Assembly (NCBI GenBank): GCA_020809705.1
Contig: CP085836.1
Coordinates: 1 to 64,000, forward strand
From: Calonectria ilicicola
Taxonomy: Eukaryota; Ascomycota; Sordariomycetes; Hypocreales; Nectriaceae
Direction: 5' to 3'
Length of the DNA stretch: 64,000 nt
Translations under genes and position numbers: made by a program
In this document: in pieces, positions 32,316 through 43,414 of the stretch
Layout of the letters: every line of letters starts with the position of its first letter
Numbering within the stretch: the first letter of the stretch is position 1
The notes under the pieces: generated by a model
Seen by the model: only the letters and a program-made list of their open reading frames with translations
What the model was told of the DNA's origin: nothing
Databases searched by the model: none

Positions 32316-33484
32316 TGAGGAAGCTTATTTATTCTAGAGGGACATTTCAATATAGGAGTTATTCCAGTTTCGTGGCGCCCCTCTCTTTACCTCATGGTTC
32401 TCCTACAAATGAATGAATGAAATTTATTCCGCCTCGGAGGATTAACTTTACAGGGCTGAGTGCGCTACAGGGGGGGGTCGGATTAAGACCCCTCTTGTAG
32501 GCTATTTACGGTTCTTAAGTTTATTGGTTAGCGTCTAATGTATATGACAAGCATACGATACAGACAAGCATGCAACGCACTTTTCTTAGCTATTAAGATA
32601 ATATTTATGATAAAACTACAATAAAGCATCTAATTAATTAAAGTCAATTGCTATACTCTTTCCCAGACATCTCGATAACTACTTGATATGTTCTTGTGTT
32701 ATAACCGGTCTTGCCGTAAGTTCTATAGCGCCTTTCTGTCACGGCCTGGGTCAAACCCACTTCCCCGGATCGGAATAACTAGGTCACCGACTAATCACGA
32801 AAGGACCCACCTGGATCACCAGTGATTCTGATGGATCGCCAGTGATCCAACGCACCTTACCGGTGATCGGGCGAGACACATCTAGTATATAGCCAGTTGA
32901 GAAGTGCACATCTAGTATGGGTAGCCCCTTAACTATCAATAAACTTGATCGACATAGACTCCGGGGCAGTTACCCAATCATAAGGACGCTATTTCGGATC
33001 TTTGTAGAACTGTCTGATATGCAATACCTGGCTTAGCGGCATTTGGCTGTAGTATTGGGCCGAAGCGAAGTTGAGTGAAAAAATTGAGATATTTTAACTG
33101 TACGGTATCGTACAGGTTCGGCGGCGGTTCTATTGTATTTGCGTTGTCTGTAAATGGGCTATTTTTGGCCGACGGCTCGTTTGGGGAACAAAAGGTGGGG
33201 TAGTCGGTGTGTAGCCCAAAGCCTTTCTATATCAGCTGTTGTCCACCAGAAATGTTTAAGATCGTGTTCAGTGTACTTAATGATGTTGAGAAACAGCTTC
33301 TGAAAAGACAGTGATGAACATCGTTTTGTAGTTGGATACGTTTGATATCAAATCTGTATGCTAGGCCAGTACTAGCCTACATAGAAGTCATCTGTCAACA
33401 CACCCCCGCAATTAGCGCTCTTTCACTAGAAATTTCTGAACGTGAACATTCGCGATCACTGAACCTGTATGATACTGTAATATA
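32316..33484. other. Intergenic region, no gene recognised
   Basis: About 1.17 kb. It contains the block AATGAATGAAATTTATT(C)CGCC at about 32411-32431, which recurs at about 40338-40357, and a GC-clamped inverted repeat around GGGGGTCGGATTAAGACCCC (32475-32494). No gene seen. Confidence 0.4.
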
Positions 33485-33610
33485 ACGTAGTCCACAAGCG
33501 AGCGGGCCACACAAGCGAGCGGGCCATTTTAATTTTCACCTTAAATTAAGATTTTAAGAAATTCCTTAAAAATCCAAACTAAGCTTAAAATAGTTATATT
33601 TTTAATATTA

Positions 33611-35470
33611 ACGTACATGATAAGCGAGCGCCCCAGACAAGCGAGCGCCCCACTTCTTACTATACCCTATTTTCAAACCAGAATAAAAATACTATAAAGC
33701 ATCCGATTAATTAATTCTAATTGCTATCCTCTTCCTCGGAGGTCTCAATAATTACTTAACATGTCCTTGCATTATGACCAATCTTGCCGCAAGTGCCACA
33801 GTGCCGCTCCCCCGATCGCGCTGACTTCCCTCGACCACCACTTTGCGATGTTTCTACCCGTATTTGCGTATTTACATCCATTTGATCAATTGCTTCCCTT
33901 GCACTAGCTACTGTCATTGTCCCTCCATCTTGTAGTCGGGTTCTCTTTGCTCTGCGGCGTTTACTAAGTATCTCGTTTGCCTGTTCAAGATCCCGCATCT
34001 TTGACTTTAATAATACCATCTCATGCATAACCTTCTTTGTTCCCTTAGAAAGCGATTGTAATGCCTCAATAACAGACTCTGGAGAGGCACTTCGAAGCCT
34101 TCTAATTCGTTCTATAAGGTACTCAGACTGTGAGCTAGTCTCAGTAATAGTCCTTGGAGTCTTTGATATCCAGGTTGTAGGTGGGTTAATTGCTTGATCG
34201 AATGGTGTTGGAGTCTGTAGCCGCACATCAAGCTTCGATATGACATTTTCTGGATCTAGAGGATCAAGTCCAGCTCCTCTAAAACCTGCCTTAATATTCT
34301 TTTCTGTTATGGCAGCTTTGTGTGCATTATAAAAGGCTGGGAAGAAGTCAGCCTTTGAAATATGGGTAATAGAGCATCTGATGAAATGCTCTATTTCCTT
34401 CCCATATGCTGTTTTTAGTGGCCCAAAGCATGCAACATCAAGTGGCTGAAGTAGATGAGATGAATTAGGCGGCATGCAAAGCGTGATGATTTTGTTGTCC
34501 TTGCAATATTCCTCAAACTGGACCGAATGGTGACTTTCATGGCTGTCAAGGATTAGAAGACGATAGCGACCAATTGATCAATTGCTTATATGGTGATTAA
34601 AGTGCTTCAGCCACTCAAGACCTGCTTTATTATCGGTCTAGCCATTTTGGGTGGTTGCAATAGCCCAATCGTCCGGGAGGTTGCTTTCTTAATACCAATT
34701 GGCAAGATGATATTGGCCTGCAGTAATAAGAAATGGCAGGATGGCCCAGCCTCTTATGTTAATAACTTGAATTGCTATTATCCATTCCCGGTTTCCAGGC
34801 TGGATCAATTTTGGATTTGAACGCCTTTCTGCACCTGTTACAACCATTCCACTTACAATAACACCCATCATAAAGCCAGTCTCATCAAAGTTATACATAT
34901 CATCTAATTGAATACCATACTTCCTAATTGTATTCAATACAAGCTAAAACCAATCGCCAATAATCTTTGGATCTTTGCATTTAGCCCTCTTATAGTCATA
35001 TTTACAAAAGAAACGCATTTTAAGCTCTAGGTGGCGCTTGACAAAGTTTGAAGCCCAGCGCTTGCCAATAGGTGATGCATTTCAATCAGCAAGTAATCAA
35101 TCAGCCATTTCTTCAACACTATAAAGCCGGGGAGGAAATCCTCGCAAATCTAGGTCTAGGATAAAGTTGACAATAATCTCTTCTTCTAGATCAGATAGCT
35201 TTCGTGAATTAGGAATGGTATCACTTCGAGACTGAATTCCCTTTTGCCGACGACGCAGCCGCCGGCGACTCACTCCATAGACTGCTTCTGCTTTTCGTAG
35301 ACTTAATTTTGGGTTCCTTTAAAGGGCCTGAAGGGAAAGGAGAGTTTTAGCTTCAGTGTTTAATTGGGACATTGTTAATTGTTGAGAAGTATTTGATCAA
35401 ATGGTTTGTATTGTGTATGAGGGATTTTTGGGGCGCTCGCTTGTCTGGGGCGCTCGCTTATCATGTACGT
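33611..35470 (-). mobile_element. Inner Fot1/pogo-like DNA transposon, near complete, dead
   Basis: 1,860 bp with perfect inverted repeats of about 41 bp (starting ACGTACATGATAAGCGAGCG), each with two AAGCGAGCGCCCC units, and TA duplications at 33609-33610 and 35471-35472. Size and structure match the Fot1 family. It inserted into the outer element, so it is the younger of the two. Confidence 0.92.
33756..35372 (-). pseudogene. Fot1/pogo transposase (DDE_1), several stops
   Basis: Starts at ATG 35372 (MSQLNTEAKTLLSLQAL) with an early TAA. An HTH-like N-terminus (LSLRKAEAVYGV) follows, then the catalytic core with YNFDETGFMMGV (first Asp), LLILDSHESHHSVQF (second Asp) and MPPNSSHLLQPLDVACFGPLK. 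The last intact frame (33756-34475) ends with a CCHC knuckle CGTCGKIGHNARTC, frequent in fungal relatives. At least six in-frame stops separate the pieces; most are one C-to-T or G-to-A step from a glutamine or tryptophan codon. Non-functional. Confidence 0.88.
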
Positions 35471-36062
35471 TATATATATTAAAAATTAAGATATATATAG
35501 GATTTTTCTAGATTTATTTAAATTTTTATATTAATTTCTATTTAAATATTCTTTATTCACACTGTTTTTTTAAGGAATTTATTTTTAAATATTTAAATAA
35601 AATATATAAAAATGTTGGTTCATTGGCACAGTTGAAGGAATAACGCCCTGCGAGGCAGGCACGTGAGGAAGCACGTGACTGCGGGGCAGAATAGCTATGC
35701 CTTAACCCCGCCAAAAGCTAGCTAGCTGAGGGAGATAGACATCAATGAATTATATCACCCAAAACCCCCTAGCAGCTGCTATTGACCTTGTTGTGACCTT
35801 AGCTGGTTCATATCAAACCCCCGGGACCTACCCACAAAAAGTCTAAAAAGTTTATAGTTATATGACTTTTTTTCTTATATATATATATTTTTATTTTAGT
35901 TTTTTCCTAGTTAAATTGCTGATTTTAGGGTTTTTAAAATTGGTATTTTTAGATGCACAATATAATGGCCCGCTCGCTTCTCTGGCCCGCTCGCTTGTGG
36001 ACTACGTTACATGTCTCTTAAATATTTTAAATAACTCTCTTCTATTTGGTTACTATATCATT

Positions 36063-37536
36063 TTATTGAAGTTTTGATATAAATTCCATTACACCTTTCA
36101 GTAGTAACTCCGGCTGCTCAAGTGCTGCGAAATGGCCACCCTGCAAATTATATTAGATTTATATATACGGTTCAAAGAACGTGACATACCTTCTCATACT
36201 CAGCGAAGAATATCAGGTTTCCTGCAGTCGCCTTTGCCACGGACTCGGGCACAGTCGAGAGCTCATAGATAAAGCTTGAATACCCGAATGGCTTTGTTTT
36301 CGGCACGGAGACGAGGTCTGTCGGGTTGACGAGGTGACGGTAGGGCCAAATAGCTCGGGGAAAAGACGAAGTAAACCAGTATAGAGATACCATGCCAAGT
36401 ATCGTGTCGAGACTTAGTGGTTGCCGAGGGTCCGACCAATCCAGAAATTTCTCGCCCATCCTGACAGCGTCAGCATCATTACGCATAAGGAACAGGCTGT
36501 TGGGCAGGGCGAGTTGATGGACAAACCATGATAAAAGGGCTAATGGGCTGCTCGACAGGGCTAGTCCAACAGTTGATGGTCGCGAGGCGTGCTCCAGCGC
36601 GTATGCCATTCCCATTGTTCTAAACTCTTCTCCCCGCCTACTCACCGCGATTTTCAATTCACTCTGATCTGTCCCTTTGCTACTTGTTTCGGAACTACCG
36701 GGTAACATCAGGAAGTTCACTATCGCGGCGTCAATAATATGTTGATACGTCCCAATGGGACAATACGTAGAGGAATTAGGATCTTACCGTGAACAGCTTT
36801 ACATTGTTCGTATGTAGCTGACAGAGTCATAGCCAGGACTGAACCCACATCTCCTCCTTGAGCAACATAACCATCCTTGAATCCCAGCTTCATCATTAGC
36901 TCGTGAATTCGCTTAGCAGCGTCTGCCATAGTGAAATCGCGGTCAAGGGGGGGCCCAGTGGAGAGAGTGTATCCCGGAAGAGAGGGTATCACGATATGAT
37001 ACGGTAATGTATCCGGGGTGTATCGACTGCTTAGTATTGACAACATCGGTAGGAACTCGACAAACGATCCTAAGTGTCAAACCATCAAACTGAGCCCTTT
37101 TGCATCAAAAATATATAACAGGACGACGAAGGAGTAAGACTTGTGCAGCGTCAAGCTTACCTGGCCACCCGTGAAGGAAGACGACAGGCTTGGCATCTCG
37201 TCTGGCTGAGAATAGAGCCACAAAGTGTATTGTAGACTCGCCGTTGCCATCATCCGCAGGTATGTTCATTGTAAAGTTCGGGTATGAGTTGATATGCTCC
37301 TCAAATTCTCGCCATTTGAACTGGTTCAACCAGACAGATTTCGCGTTGGCTAGCCATTCTCTGGTGACGCCAAATCGACCGTCCGACTGAGATCCTTCCC
37401 AGGTTGGAGGCCCAACTTTTGACAGTGTTAGAAGTTGGCGGAATTCACAAATGCTATCCTCGGACACCCGCAAAGTAAAGGGAGCTGGCGCACGTTCGAC
37501 ACCGCTAGGAACTCGAGCGAAGACCTGACGAGACAT
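36063..37536 (-). CDS. Epoxide hydrolase with EHN domain (alpha/beta hydrolase)
   Basis: Four exons, 37536-37161, 37069-36788, 36719-36190 and 36140-36063, join to 421 residues. I chose ATG 37536 (MSRQVFARVPSGVERAPAPF) because the family's EHN region begins there. The EHN domain (WEGSQSDGRFGVTREWLANAKSVWLN...WREFEEHIN) is followed by the oxyanion motif HGWPG at about 122-126, the nucleophile in GGDVGS (Asp about 199), and the catalytic His in GGHFAALEQPE in the last exon. Family members open epoxides to vicinal diols, as with fungal juvenile-hormone/microsomal-type hydrolases. It is divergent from the BVMO-like gene 580 bp away, which suggests shared control. The oxyanion and nucleophile contexts look intact. 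Confidence 0.9.
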
Positions 37537-38115
37537 GATGGCGTTAGGCTGATTGCTCGTAAGCGTCATAACGCGTCTATGGATCCTAACAACAGGCGTG
37601 GAATTAAATACAAACGGAGACTCCCTGAAGCACTGCTCGGCGTGGTTAGGTAAGCGGTTTGCACATACTCCCGAGTCTCCGAAAATGCGCATTCATTGGG
37701 GGAGTCAAAAGCAGGCCTCCCCGTCAATTCGCTGAGATCCACATGTTCCCTATATTCGAACCTACAGTCCAGCCCCCCCCGCCCCCCGGTTGAGCAGATA
37801 CGGTCTACTGAGGTCTGATATATGCACACCGCTTCAGCGCCTTGACCTATATATGACGCGTCATACGAGACAGTCCGAGTTCCCGGAGCCTCGGAAAATA
37901 AGATCAATCCCGACGAGTCCAATGAAATTCCGTGAGAGAGCCTGAGCCATTTCTAAGTTTCCAACCTATCCACCAGTATTATATTTTAACCTCCGCACCT
38001 ATAAGTAGTGTGCAGCTACGCCCAATATCGAGCCCTCTGAAATATCATCAAATATAAACCCCCCGTCCGAGCAACCCCCTTTATTACCATACCCTACACG
38101 CTTATCTTCATCATC
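37537..38115. promoter_or_regulatory. Divergent intergenic region between epoxide hydrolase and BVMO
   Basis: 579 bp shared by two head-to-head genes. It has CGG/CCG-rich stretches that could bind zinc-cluster regulators (e.g. CCCCCCGCCCCCCGG at 37775-37789; CGTCCGAG at 38062-38069), but no site can be assigned by eye. A TATA-like ATATATGACG lies near 37848 toward the epoxide hydrolase side. Confidence 0.4.
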
Positions 38116-40011
38116 ATGCCTTTGTCTGCTATTCCGGAGCAGTATGAGAAAGAGCGCCAAAAGCGGCTTCGCCCTGAGGGAATGAATCAGTACATGGACT
38201 TCTGCGACCCTGATATTGCCGACAAGTTGGGTCGAGACCCTTTTGTTAACTACGATCATGTGGTCGCCAACCACTCTCCCCTCAAAGAGGGTGGAACGAC
38301 AAAGTTCCTGATTATCGGTGGCGGTCATGCAGGTCTACTCTATGCCGTTCGCCTAATTGAAGCCGGCTTCAAAGCCGAGGATATTGTACTTGTAGACTCA
38401 GCTGGCGGGTTTGGCGGCACCTGGTACTGGAATCGTTATCCGGGGCTCATGTGTGACGTGGAGGGGTACGTCTACTTGCCATTGCTGGAGGAGACCGGCT
38501 TTGTGCCAAGACATAAGTACTCGTACGGAGCTGAAATCCGTGAGAACTGCGAAAGAATCGCTGCCAAGTACAAGCTTCAGGGCCAATTCTGCACTCAGGT
38601 CAAGCACCAACAGTGGGACGACACAAAGAGGCGGTGGATAGTCAAGATGACCCAAGACCTTGGACCTTCCCGAGGCGAGGTGCAGCTAAAGATTGAGACA
38701 CAGTTCTTGGTCTCCGCTGCCGGCTTTTTATGCATCCCTCACGCCCCGAAACTACCCGGCTTCCAGGACCTTGTGGCTAACAGGAAGGTATTCCACTCTG
38801 CCCGATGGGACTGGGAATATACCGGTGGCAGCCAAATTGAGCCCAATATGGTGAACCTGAAGGGCAAGCGAGTTGGCATTATAGGCACTGGTGCAACTGC
38901 CATTCAGATTGTTCCCGAACTTGCGAAGTGGGCCAGCCACCTATACGTCTTTCAACGTACTCCGACCTACGTGGGACCACGTAACCAACGGGAGACGACC
39001 CCTGAAGATTGGAAGAAAGTTGCTTATAAGAAGGGATGGCAGTACGAAAGGCAGGATAACTTCAACCACTTCGTTACCAACGATCCCGTTCCAGAGAACA
39101 TGGTTGATGATGGCTGGACGACGCCGGACTCCTATTCAGTAGCTGGATTCATAGGGAGTCCTTCGAAGGTCGTTACTCCGGAAACAGTCGAGGAGCACAT
39201 CAATTCTCTTTACCGGCTAGATGCAGGGCGAGCCGAGCGGTTGCGAGCCCACATCGCCAACGTGGTCGAGGATGAGACCACTGCGCGGAGACTGCAGCCG
39301 TGGTATGCGGGCTGGTGTAAGAGGCCAGCTTTCCATGATGATTACTTGGCGAGTTTCAATAAACCCAATGTCACTCTTGTTGACACCGATGGCAGAGGCA
39401 TTGACCGGTTCACAGAGTCGGGACTCGTAGCAAATGGAACATTGTACGACTTGGACGTCCTGGTTCTGGCCACGGGCTTTTACACACGCGGAAACGATCC
39501 ATCACCATCTGGACACTCTCATGCCCCTATTGTCGGGAGAAACGGAGTCGAAAGTAGCCAGAAGTGGGGTTCCCCCGAGCATGGGACTTTCTTCGGTGTT
39601 TGCTCTAATGGGTTTCCCAACGCATTCTTCACCGGTCCCGGGGGCGGTGGTGTTTCGTATAACCTGACCTCGGCATTCGACATTATGGCACGATTGGTAG
39701 CAGGCATCGTCGCAGTTGCTCACAAACAAGCTGTAGACACTAATGCTCTCGCAATCGAGCCCACCAAGCAAGCTGAAGACATATACATAGATGAAGTACA
39801 GAAACGCGCCCTGTGGTTCAGCGTCCTAGAGACCTGCACGCCAGGTTGGTTTACAGGGGAAGCGGAAGGGGCATTTGACAGTCGAACACAGGAAGAGCAG
39901 GTAGCCCGCATGCGGCACGCAAGTTGGGGCTCTGGTATCCTTGACTACAAACGAATGGTATTAGAGTATGTCTCTAAGAATGACTTAAATGGTATTGAAA
40001 TTAGAAGTTAA
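38116..40011 (+). CDS. Baeyer-Villiger-type flavin monooxygenase
   Basis: 631 residues, single exon. The first Rossmann fold (FLIIGGGHAGLLYAVRL, about 64-80) binds FAD. It is followed by GGFGGTWYWNRYPGLMCDVEGYVYLPLLEE, which is typical of fungal BVMOs such as the MoxY/cyclopentanone type. The fingerprint region reads KVFHSARWDWEY (about 224-235), a divergent form of F-x-G-x3-H-x3-W/D in which the usual glycine and histidine are replaced. The second fold GKRVGIIGTGATAIQIV (about 249-265) binds NADPH. Expected reaction is oxygen insertion next to a ketone to give an ester or lactone. It is head-to-head with the epoxide hydrolase and near the FAD hydroxylase, consistent with a shared oxidative pathway. 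Confidence 0.88.
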   Translation: MPLSAIPEQYEKERQKRLRPEGMNQYMDFCDPDIADKLGRDPFVNYDHVVANHSPLKEGGTTKFLIIGGGHAGLLYAVRLIEAGFKAEDIVLVDSAGGFGGTWYWNRYPGLMCDVEGYVYLPLLEETGFVPRHKYSYGAEIRENCERIAAKYKLQGQFCTQVKHQQWDDTKRRWIVKMTQDLGPSRGEVQLKIETQFLVSAAGFLCIPHAPKLPGFQDLVANRKVFHSARWDWEYTGGSQIEPNMVNLKGKRVGIIGTGATAIQIVPELAKWASHLYVFQRTPTYVGPRNQRETTPEDWKKVAYKKGWQYERQDNFNHFVTNDPVPENMVDDGWTTPDSYSVAGFIGSPSKVVTPETVEEHINSLYRLDAGRAERLRAHIANVVEDETTARRLQPWYAGWCKRPAFHDDYLASFNKPNVTLVDTDGRGIDRFTESGLVANGTLYDLDVLVLATGFYTRGNDPSPSGHSHAPIVGRNGVESSQKWGSPEHGTFFGVCSNGFPNAFFTGPGGGGVSYNLTSAFDIMARLVAGIVAVAHKQAVDTNALAIEPTKQAEDIYIDEVQKRALWFSVLETCTPGWFTGEAEGAFDSRTQEEQVARMRHASWGSGILDYKRMVLEYVSKNDLNGIEIRS

Positions 40012-41336
40012 GATATCACTATTAACGTACTCCATAAGCGAGCCTCTATGAGCAGTAAGGTTGAACGGTGTATCATAGTGAAGATGTGAATATCTACAAT
40101 TGATTTGTTTTTACTAACAGTTGCTAAGGGCATGACATGAAGTAAAACCTCTAACTATGAATGAAGTTCAATACGCACGGGGATTTTTTAAAAAGATTTA
40201 TAAGTAATATAAAAATTTAATTAATTAATTATATAAACATAGTTTTTTTTTTTTTTTTTGAAAAAATTTAAACAACAGATTTTGTTTTTTTTTAAAGAAT
40301 CTATATCGTATTTTGGTAGCAATTTGACAGACTTTGAATGAATGAAATTTATTACGCCCGAGAGGACCAAGCTAATTTCAGTTCTAACGATTGATCGAGA
40401 TCATCCAGAAGCCCCACATTCTTCATCATCCACTGATTGGTCTCGTCTTCCTTTACAGACTTTTGATACGCTACTGTATGTACCTTAAAAAGGGGAATGC
40501 CGCTGAGTCAGCGCGCTATGGCTCAAGGGAGCCCATAGGCTCGCGGTACCCGCGAATTTAAAATTGGCAATTGCTAAGGACGCCGCATCCTTAGGTGTGC
40601 CGCACTTTTAGCGCTTCTCATTGGTCCCAAAAACTTATCGGCCCCCAGTATGCAGGGCACCAACCAGCTTGTCCCCAACCGACAATAGCTTGTACTTTTG
40701 GGTTTGGCCCTCGTCATAAGATGATGTTAGGTGGCACGAGATCATTATGTGTGAACGTAATGGACTCATCACCGTCAATTTCAATACCGCAAGCCTCGTG
40801 AAACCGCTGAACTAGGCCTGTCACGGCATGTACACCAGATTGGACCAGTCAGTAAGAAAGGGAAATTATGGGGCGTCGGGTGATTATGGAAGAACTGCAT
40901 GAAACGCAAGCAGCTTAGCGCAAAGGCCCTATGGGGTGTACCTCCCCCCGGGGGATATAAAAACTAAACTAAACTAAACCGTCCGAATTAGTTAGTCGGC
41001 TTAGGGAACGCTTGCAGCGCATTTGGGGATGCTTATTAACGAAAGCATGGCAGGAATAAGGCGAAAGCGTCCGGTGCCCGTCGTGGGACGAACTGGAGAC
41101 CAGAGACACGCGGTGGAGGGCCGATGAGGGAAAGAGCGCTGGTATTAAAGGCCGCCGGGGTTCTTGCGGTCTTGCTCTTGGCTTTTGCTCTGCAGACCCG
41201 CAACATCGTCCACTTACACCTACCAACTTCTTCTTCCTCCATCTCCAGCATCCTCAATTGCTACTTCTCCTGCTCTCCTACAATAACGACCACAACTACC
41301 ACTCCTATAACAGACACCCCTCCAACAACAGACGCA
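40012..41336. other. Intergenic region with a solitary Fot-type repeat end and A/T-rich tract
   Basis: At 40025-40044, ACGTACTCCATAAGCGAGCC resembles the inverted-repeat ends of the Fot-type elements at 33.5-36.0 kb. It follows TA and has no partner within reach. 40,170-40,310 is a very A/T-rich stretch with homopolymers. 40,497-40,520 (CCGCTGAGTCAGCGCGCTAT) resembles one end of the MITE family at 27.6 kb. An in-frame ATG upstream of the nitroreductase-like gene (41124) would add 71 low-complexity residues, and I treat that as 5' UTR. Confidence 0.45.
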
Positions 41337-41954
41337 ATGGCCGCTAAGCTCTCCGCCGACCTCCTCTTCCAGTTTGTCAAGAACCGACGAACCTACTACC
41401 CCCTCTCCAAGGACCTCCCCATCTCCACCTCCCGCATTCAGGAGATCGTCAACGAGGCCACCCTGCACACCCCCTCCTCCTTCAACTCCCAGTCCAACCG
41501 TCTGGTCGTCCTCTTCGGTGCCGAGCACGAGAAGCTCTGGGACATTACCGCCGACACCCTGAAGGCCATCGTGCCCGCTGAGAACTGGAAGCCCACCGGT
41601 GACAAGCTTAACATGTTCAAGGGCGCCGCCGGCACCATCCTCTTCTTCGACGACAGCAGCGTCGTCGAGGGCCTACAGGCCAAGTTCGCCCCCTTCGCCG
41701 ATAAGTTCCCCCTATGGGCCAGCCAGAGTCTCGGCATGCAGCAGTATATCCTCTGGACTGCCCTCGAAGCCGAGGGTCTCGGTGCCAACCTCCAGCACTA
41801 CAACCCCCTCATCGACGAGAAGGTCGCCGAGACCTGGAAGGTCCCCGCTACCTGGAAGCTCAACGCCCAGCTTGTCTTCGGTGGCAAGACTGGCGAGGCT
41901 GGCGACAAGCAGTTCGGCCCTGTCGAGGACCGTGTCAAGGTCTTTGGTGCTTAG
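41337..41954 (+). CDS. Nitroreductase-like protein, Hbn1/Frm2 family
   Basis: 205 residues from ATG 41337, which follows a CT-rich leader; family members start here (MAAKLSADLLFQFVKNRRTYYPL). FMN-site features of the short fungal nitroreductases are present: KNRRTYYPL near the start, LFGAEHEKLWDITADTLKAIV, and AGTILFFDD, with SLGMQQYILWTALEAEGLGANLQHYNPL later. Yeast relatives Frm2 and Hbn1 act in lipid signalling and nitrosative/oxidative stress. Codon use is much more GC3-biased than in the neighbours, as expected of a highly expressed housekeeping or stress gene. It may therefore be a conserved resident rather than a cluster member. Confidence 0.9.
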   Translation: MAAKLSADLLFQFVKNRRTYYPLSKDLPISTSRIQEIVNEATLHTPSSFNSQSNRLVVLFGAEHEKLWDITADTLKAIVPAENWKPTGDKLNMFKGAAGTILFFDDSSVVEGLQAKFAPFADKFPLWASQSLGMQQYILWTALEAEGLGANLQHYNPLIDEKVAETWKVPATWKLNAQLVFGGKTGEAGDKQFGPVEDRVKVFGA

Positions 41955-43111
41955 TCGGATAGCTAAGGACACCGCGGACGGCCTGCAAGCGGTGGCCAGC
42001 TGCTGAAGGTCCAAAACTAGCAGGGCAAGGCGTGCTCGAGGAGGCGTTCTCGGGGGACATATCACTACGTCAAGGCGAAGCTCAACGAGAGATAGGCTGG
42101 ATAAGATAAAACACCAGTTTATTTGAATACACTTTTCAGGAAAAGAAGGCAACGAAAGGACTCATGGAGGTTGGTATGTGGATCAACATGGTTAGTACGA
42201 GATAACGAAACAATCGTCGAGGATATGGCCGTCACTCCCTACTGTATTTAGTCTACCACCATGAAGTTTAAGCAATGCCACATTCATTACTCCGTAATTC
42301 CCTTCGGGGACTTCTAAATTTATCTTCCAAAGGCTGCTCTCAGATTAATGCCAACGTGTCCCCTAAACTTACGCAGCAGCGGTCGCTTGGCTAGTTGACA
42401 TCCCTTATTTCTCAGGTACAACGCCCTCATGCATCAAAAAGGTAGGGAGGGCATATATGGGCTAGGTGTCGCAGGCCAGGCATGATAACGAGCCTCAGGA
42501 AACAACTGTACTTAGTAGCCCAGCTGCATGCTTCAAGTAAAACCTGTGGGCTAGAGTTTAGACAACAATCAATCAACACACTGCTGCCGTCCACATCTTG
42601 ATCGCTCTCCTCCAAAACCGTTGCTGTGCTGGAGCGATATGAGCTTCTGCTACTGCCGCCGCTTATTATATCCTTAGGGATATTCTAATATAAAAAAGCC
42701 TCTCGAAGAGAGGGAGGGTGATATGTATCAACAGATTCTTGCTAGCCGGAGCCCAAATACGGTGGTGAAGCAGCCACATCACCACATCTTCCTTCTTGCG
42801 TTCCTTATGGCTTCATTCGATACCTGTGACCGGGTTTGGAGCAGTATAAATACGGTCAGACCAGTCTTTTCTCTTCGGACCGGGTCGAATAGGTGTGTTT
42901 TTAACGTTCAGATCGATATTTTGAAGCGGCATTGTTATGGTATGGTATGGTGTGGTGTGATTGTCTTATTGAAAATAGCAGGGAATCCGGGGTTTCCAAA
43001 TGGCCTCACATGCCCTCACCCTCGCACAAACGGCTAAGTCCGTTGAATTCCGAAGAAAAGTCAGATATTGAGGAGTTGGGAGCCGCTAGATCACTTGCCC
43101 CTGTGTGGTAT
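41955..43111. other. Intergenic region, no gene recognised
   Basis: About 1.15 kb downstream of the nitroreductase-like gene. Frames at 42427-42615 (-) and 42723-43037 (+) show no domain. The last five bases (43107-43111, GGTAT) are the target duplication of the solo LTR. Confidence 0.4.
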
Positions 43112-43254
43112 TGATACGTGAAGGGTGGTCACGTGGATAAATGACCTTAGTAATCCAGCTGCCATTAGGGCAGCAGGGACCCTCGGTCCCTGAGAGAGTC
43201 AATCAATCCTTTTACACCCTCATTTTACAGTCCTTAGTGACCCTTTCCGCATCA
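43112..43254 (+). mobile_element. Solo LTR (143 bp) of a relative of the chromovirus
   Basis: Begins TGATAC and ends GCATCA, and is flanked by perfect 5-bp duplications GGTAT (43107-43111 and 43255-43259). Its layout matches the chromovirus LTR in minus orientation: TGATRC start, a GGGACC...GGTCCC hairpin in the middle, and a GTGACCC...GCATCA end. The rest of the sequence has diverged, so it is a related family. It arose by recombination between two LTRs with loss of the internal part. Confidence 0.85.
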
Positions 43255-43414
43255 GGTATAGTGTGATGTTGATCCTGTCGTTCCCCGCTCGAAAAGGCGC
43301 TAATTTTCGGTTGAATTTGCATGGTAGTGTCATACGGAGCTCAATGCTCCAAGCTCTCCAGAGTTTCTTTTTCAAGCATTGCGTTAGTAGACCCCACTAA
43401 GCCCTATTTTGAAT

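Larger units (their letters stand above)
33485..36007. mobile_element. Outer Fot1/pogo-like non-autonomous element, split by a nested insertion
   Basis: Terminal inverted repeats of 42 bp start ACGTAGTCCACAAGCGAGCG and match with two mismatches. Each contains two copies of AAGCGAGCGGGCCA. TA dinucleotides flank both ends (33483-33484, 36008-36009), as for Tc1/mariner-pogo insertions. Without the inner element only about 660 bp remains, AT-rich and without a recognisable transposase, so it depends on a transposase from elsewhere. Confidence 0.85.

Noticed and set aside
41124..41336. 71-residue N-terminal extension of the nitroreductase-like protein
   Set aside because: Low-complexity T/S/P sequence over a CT-rich leader typical of a fungal 5' UTR. 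Family members begin at the ATG at 41337.
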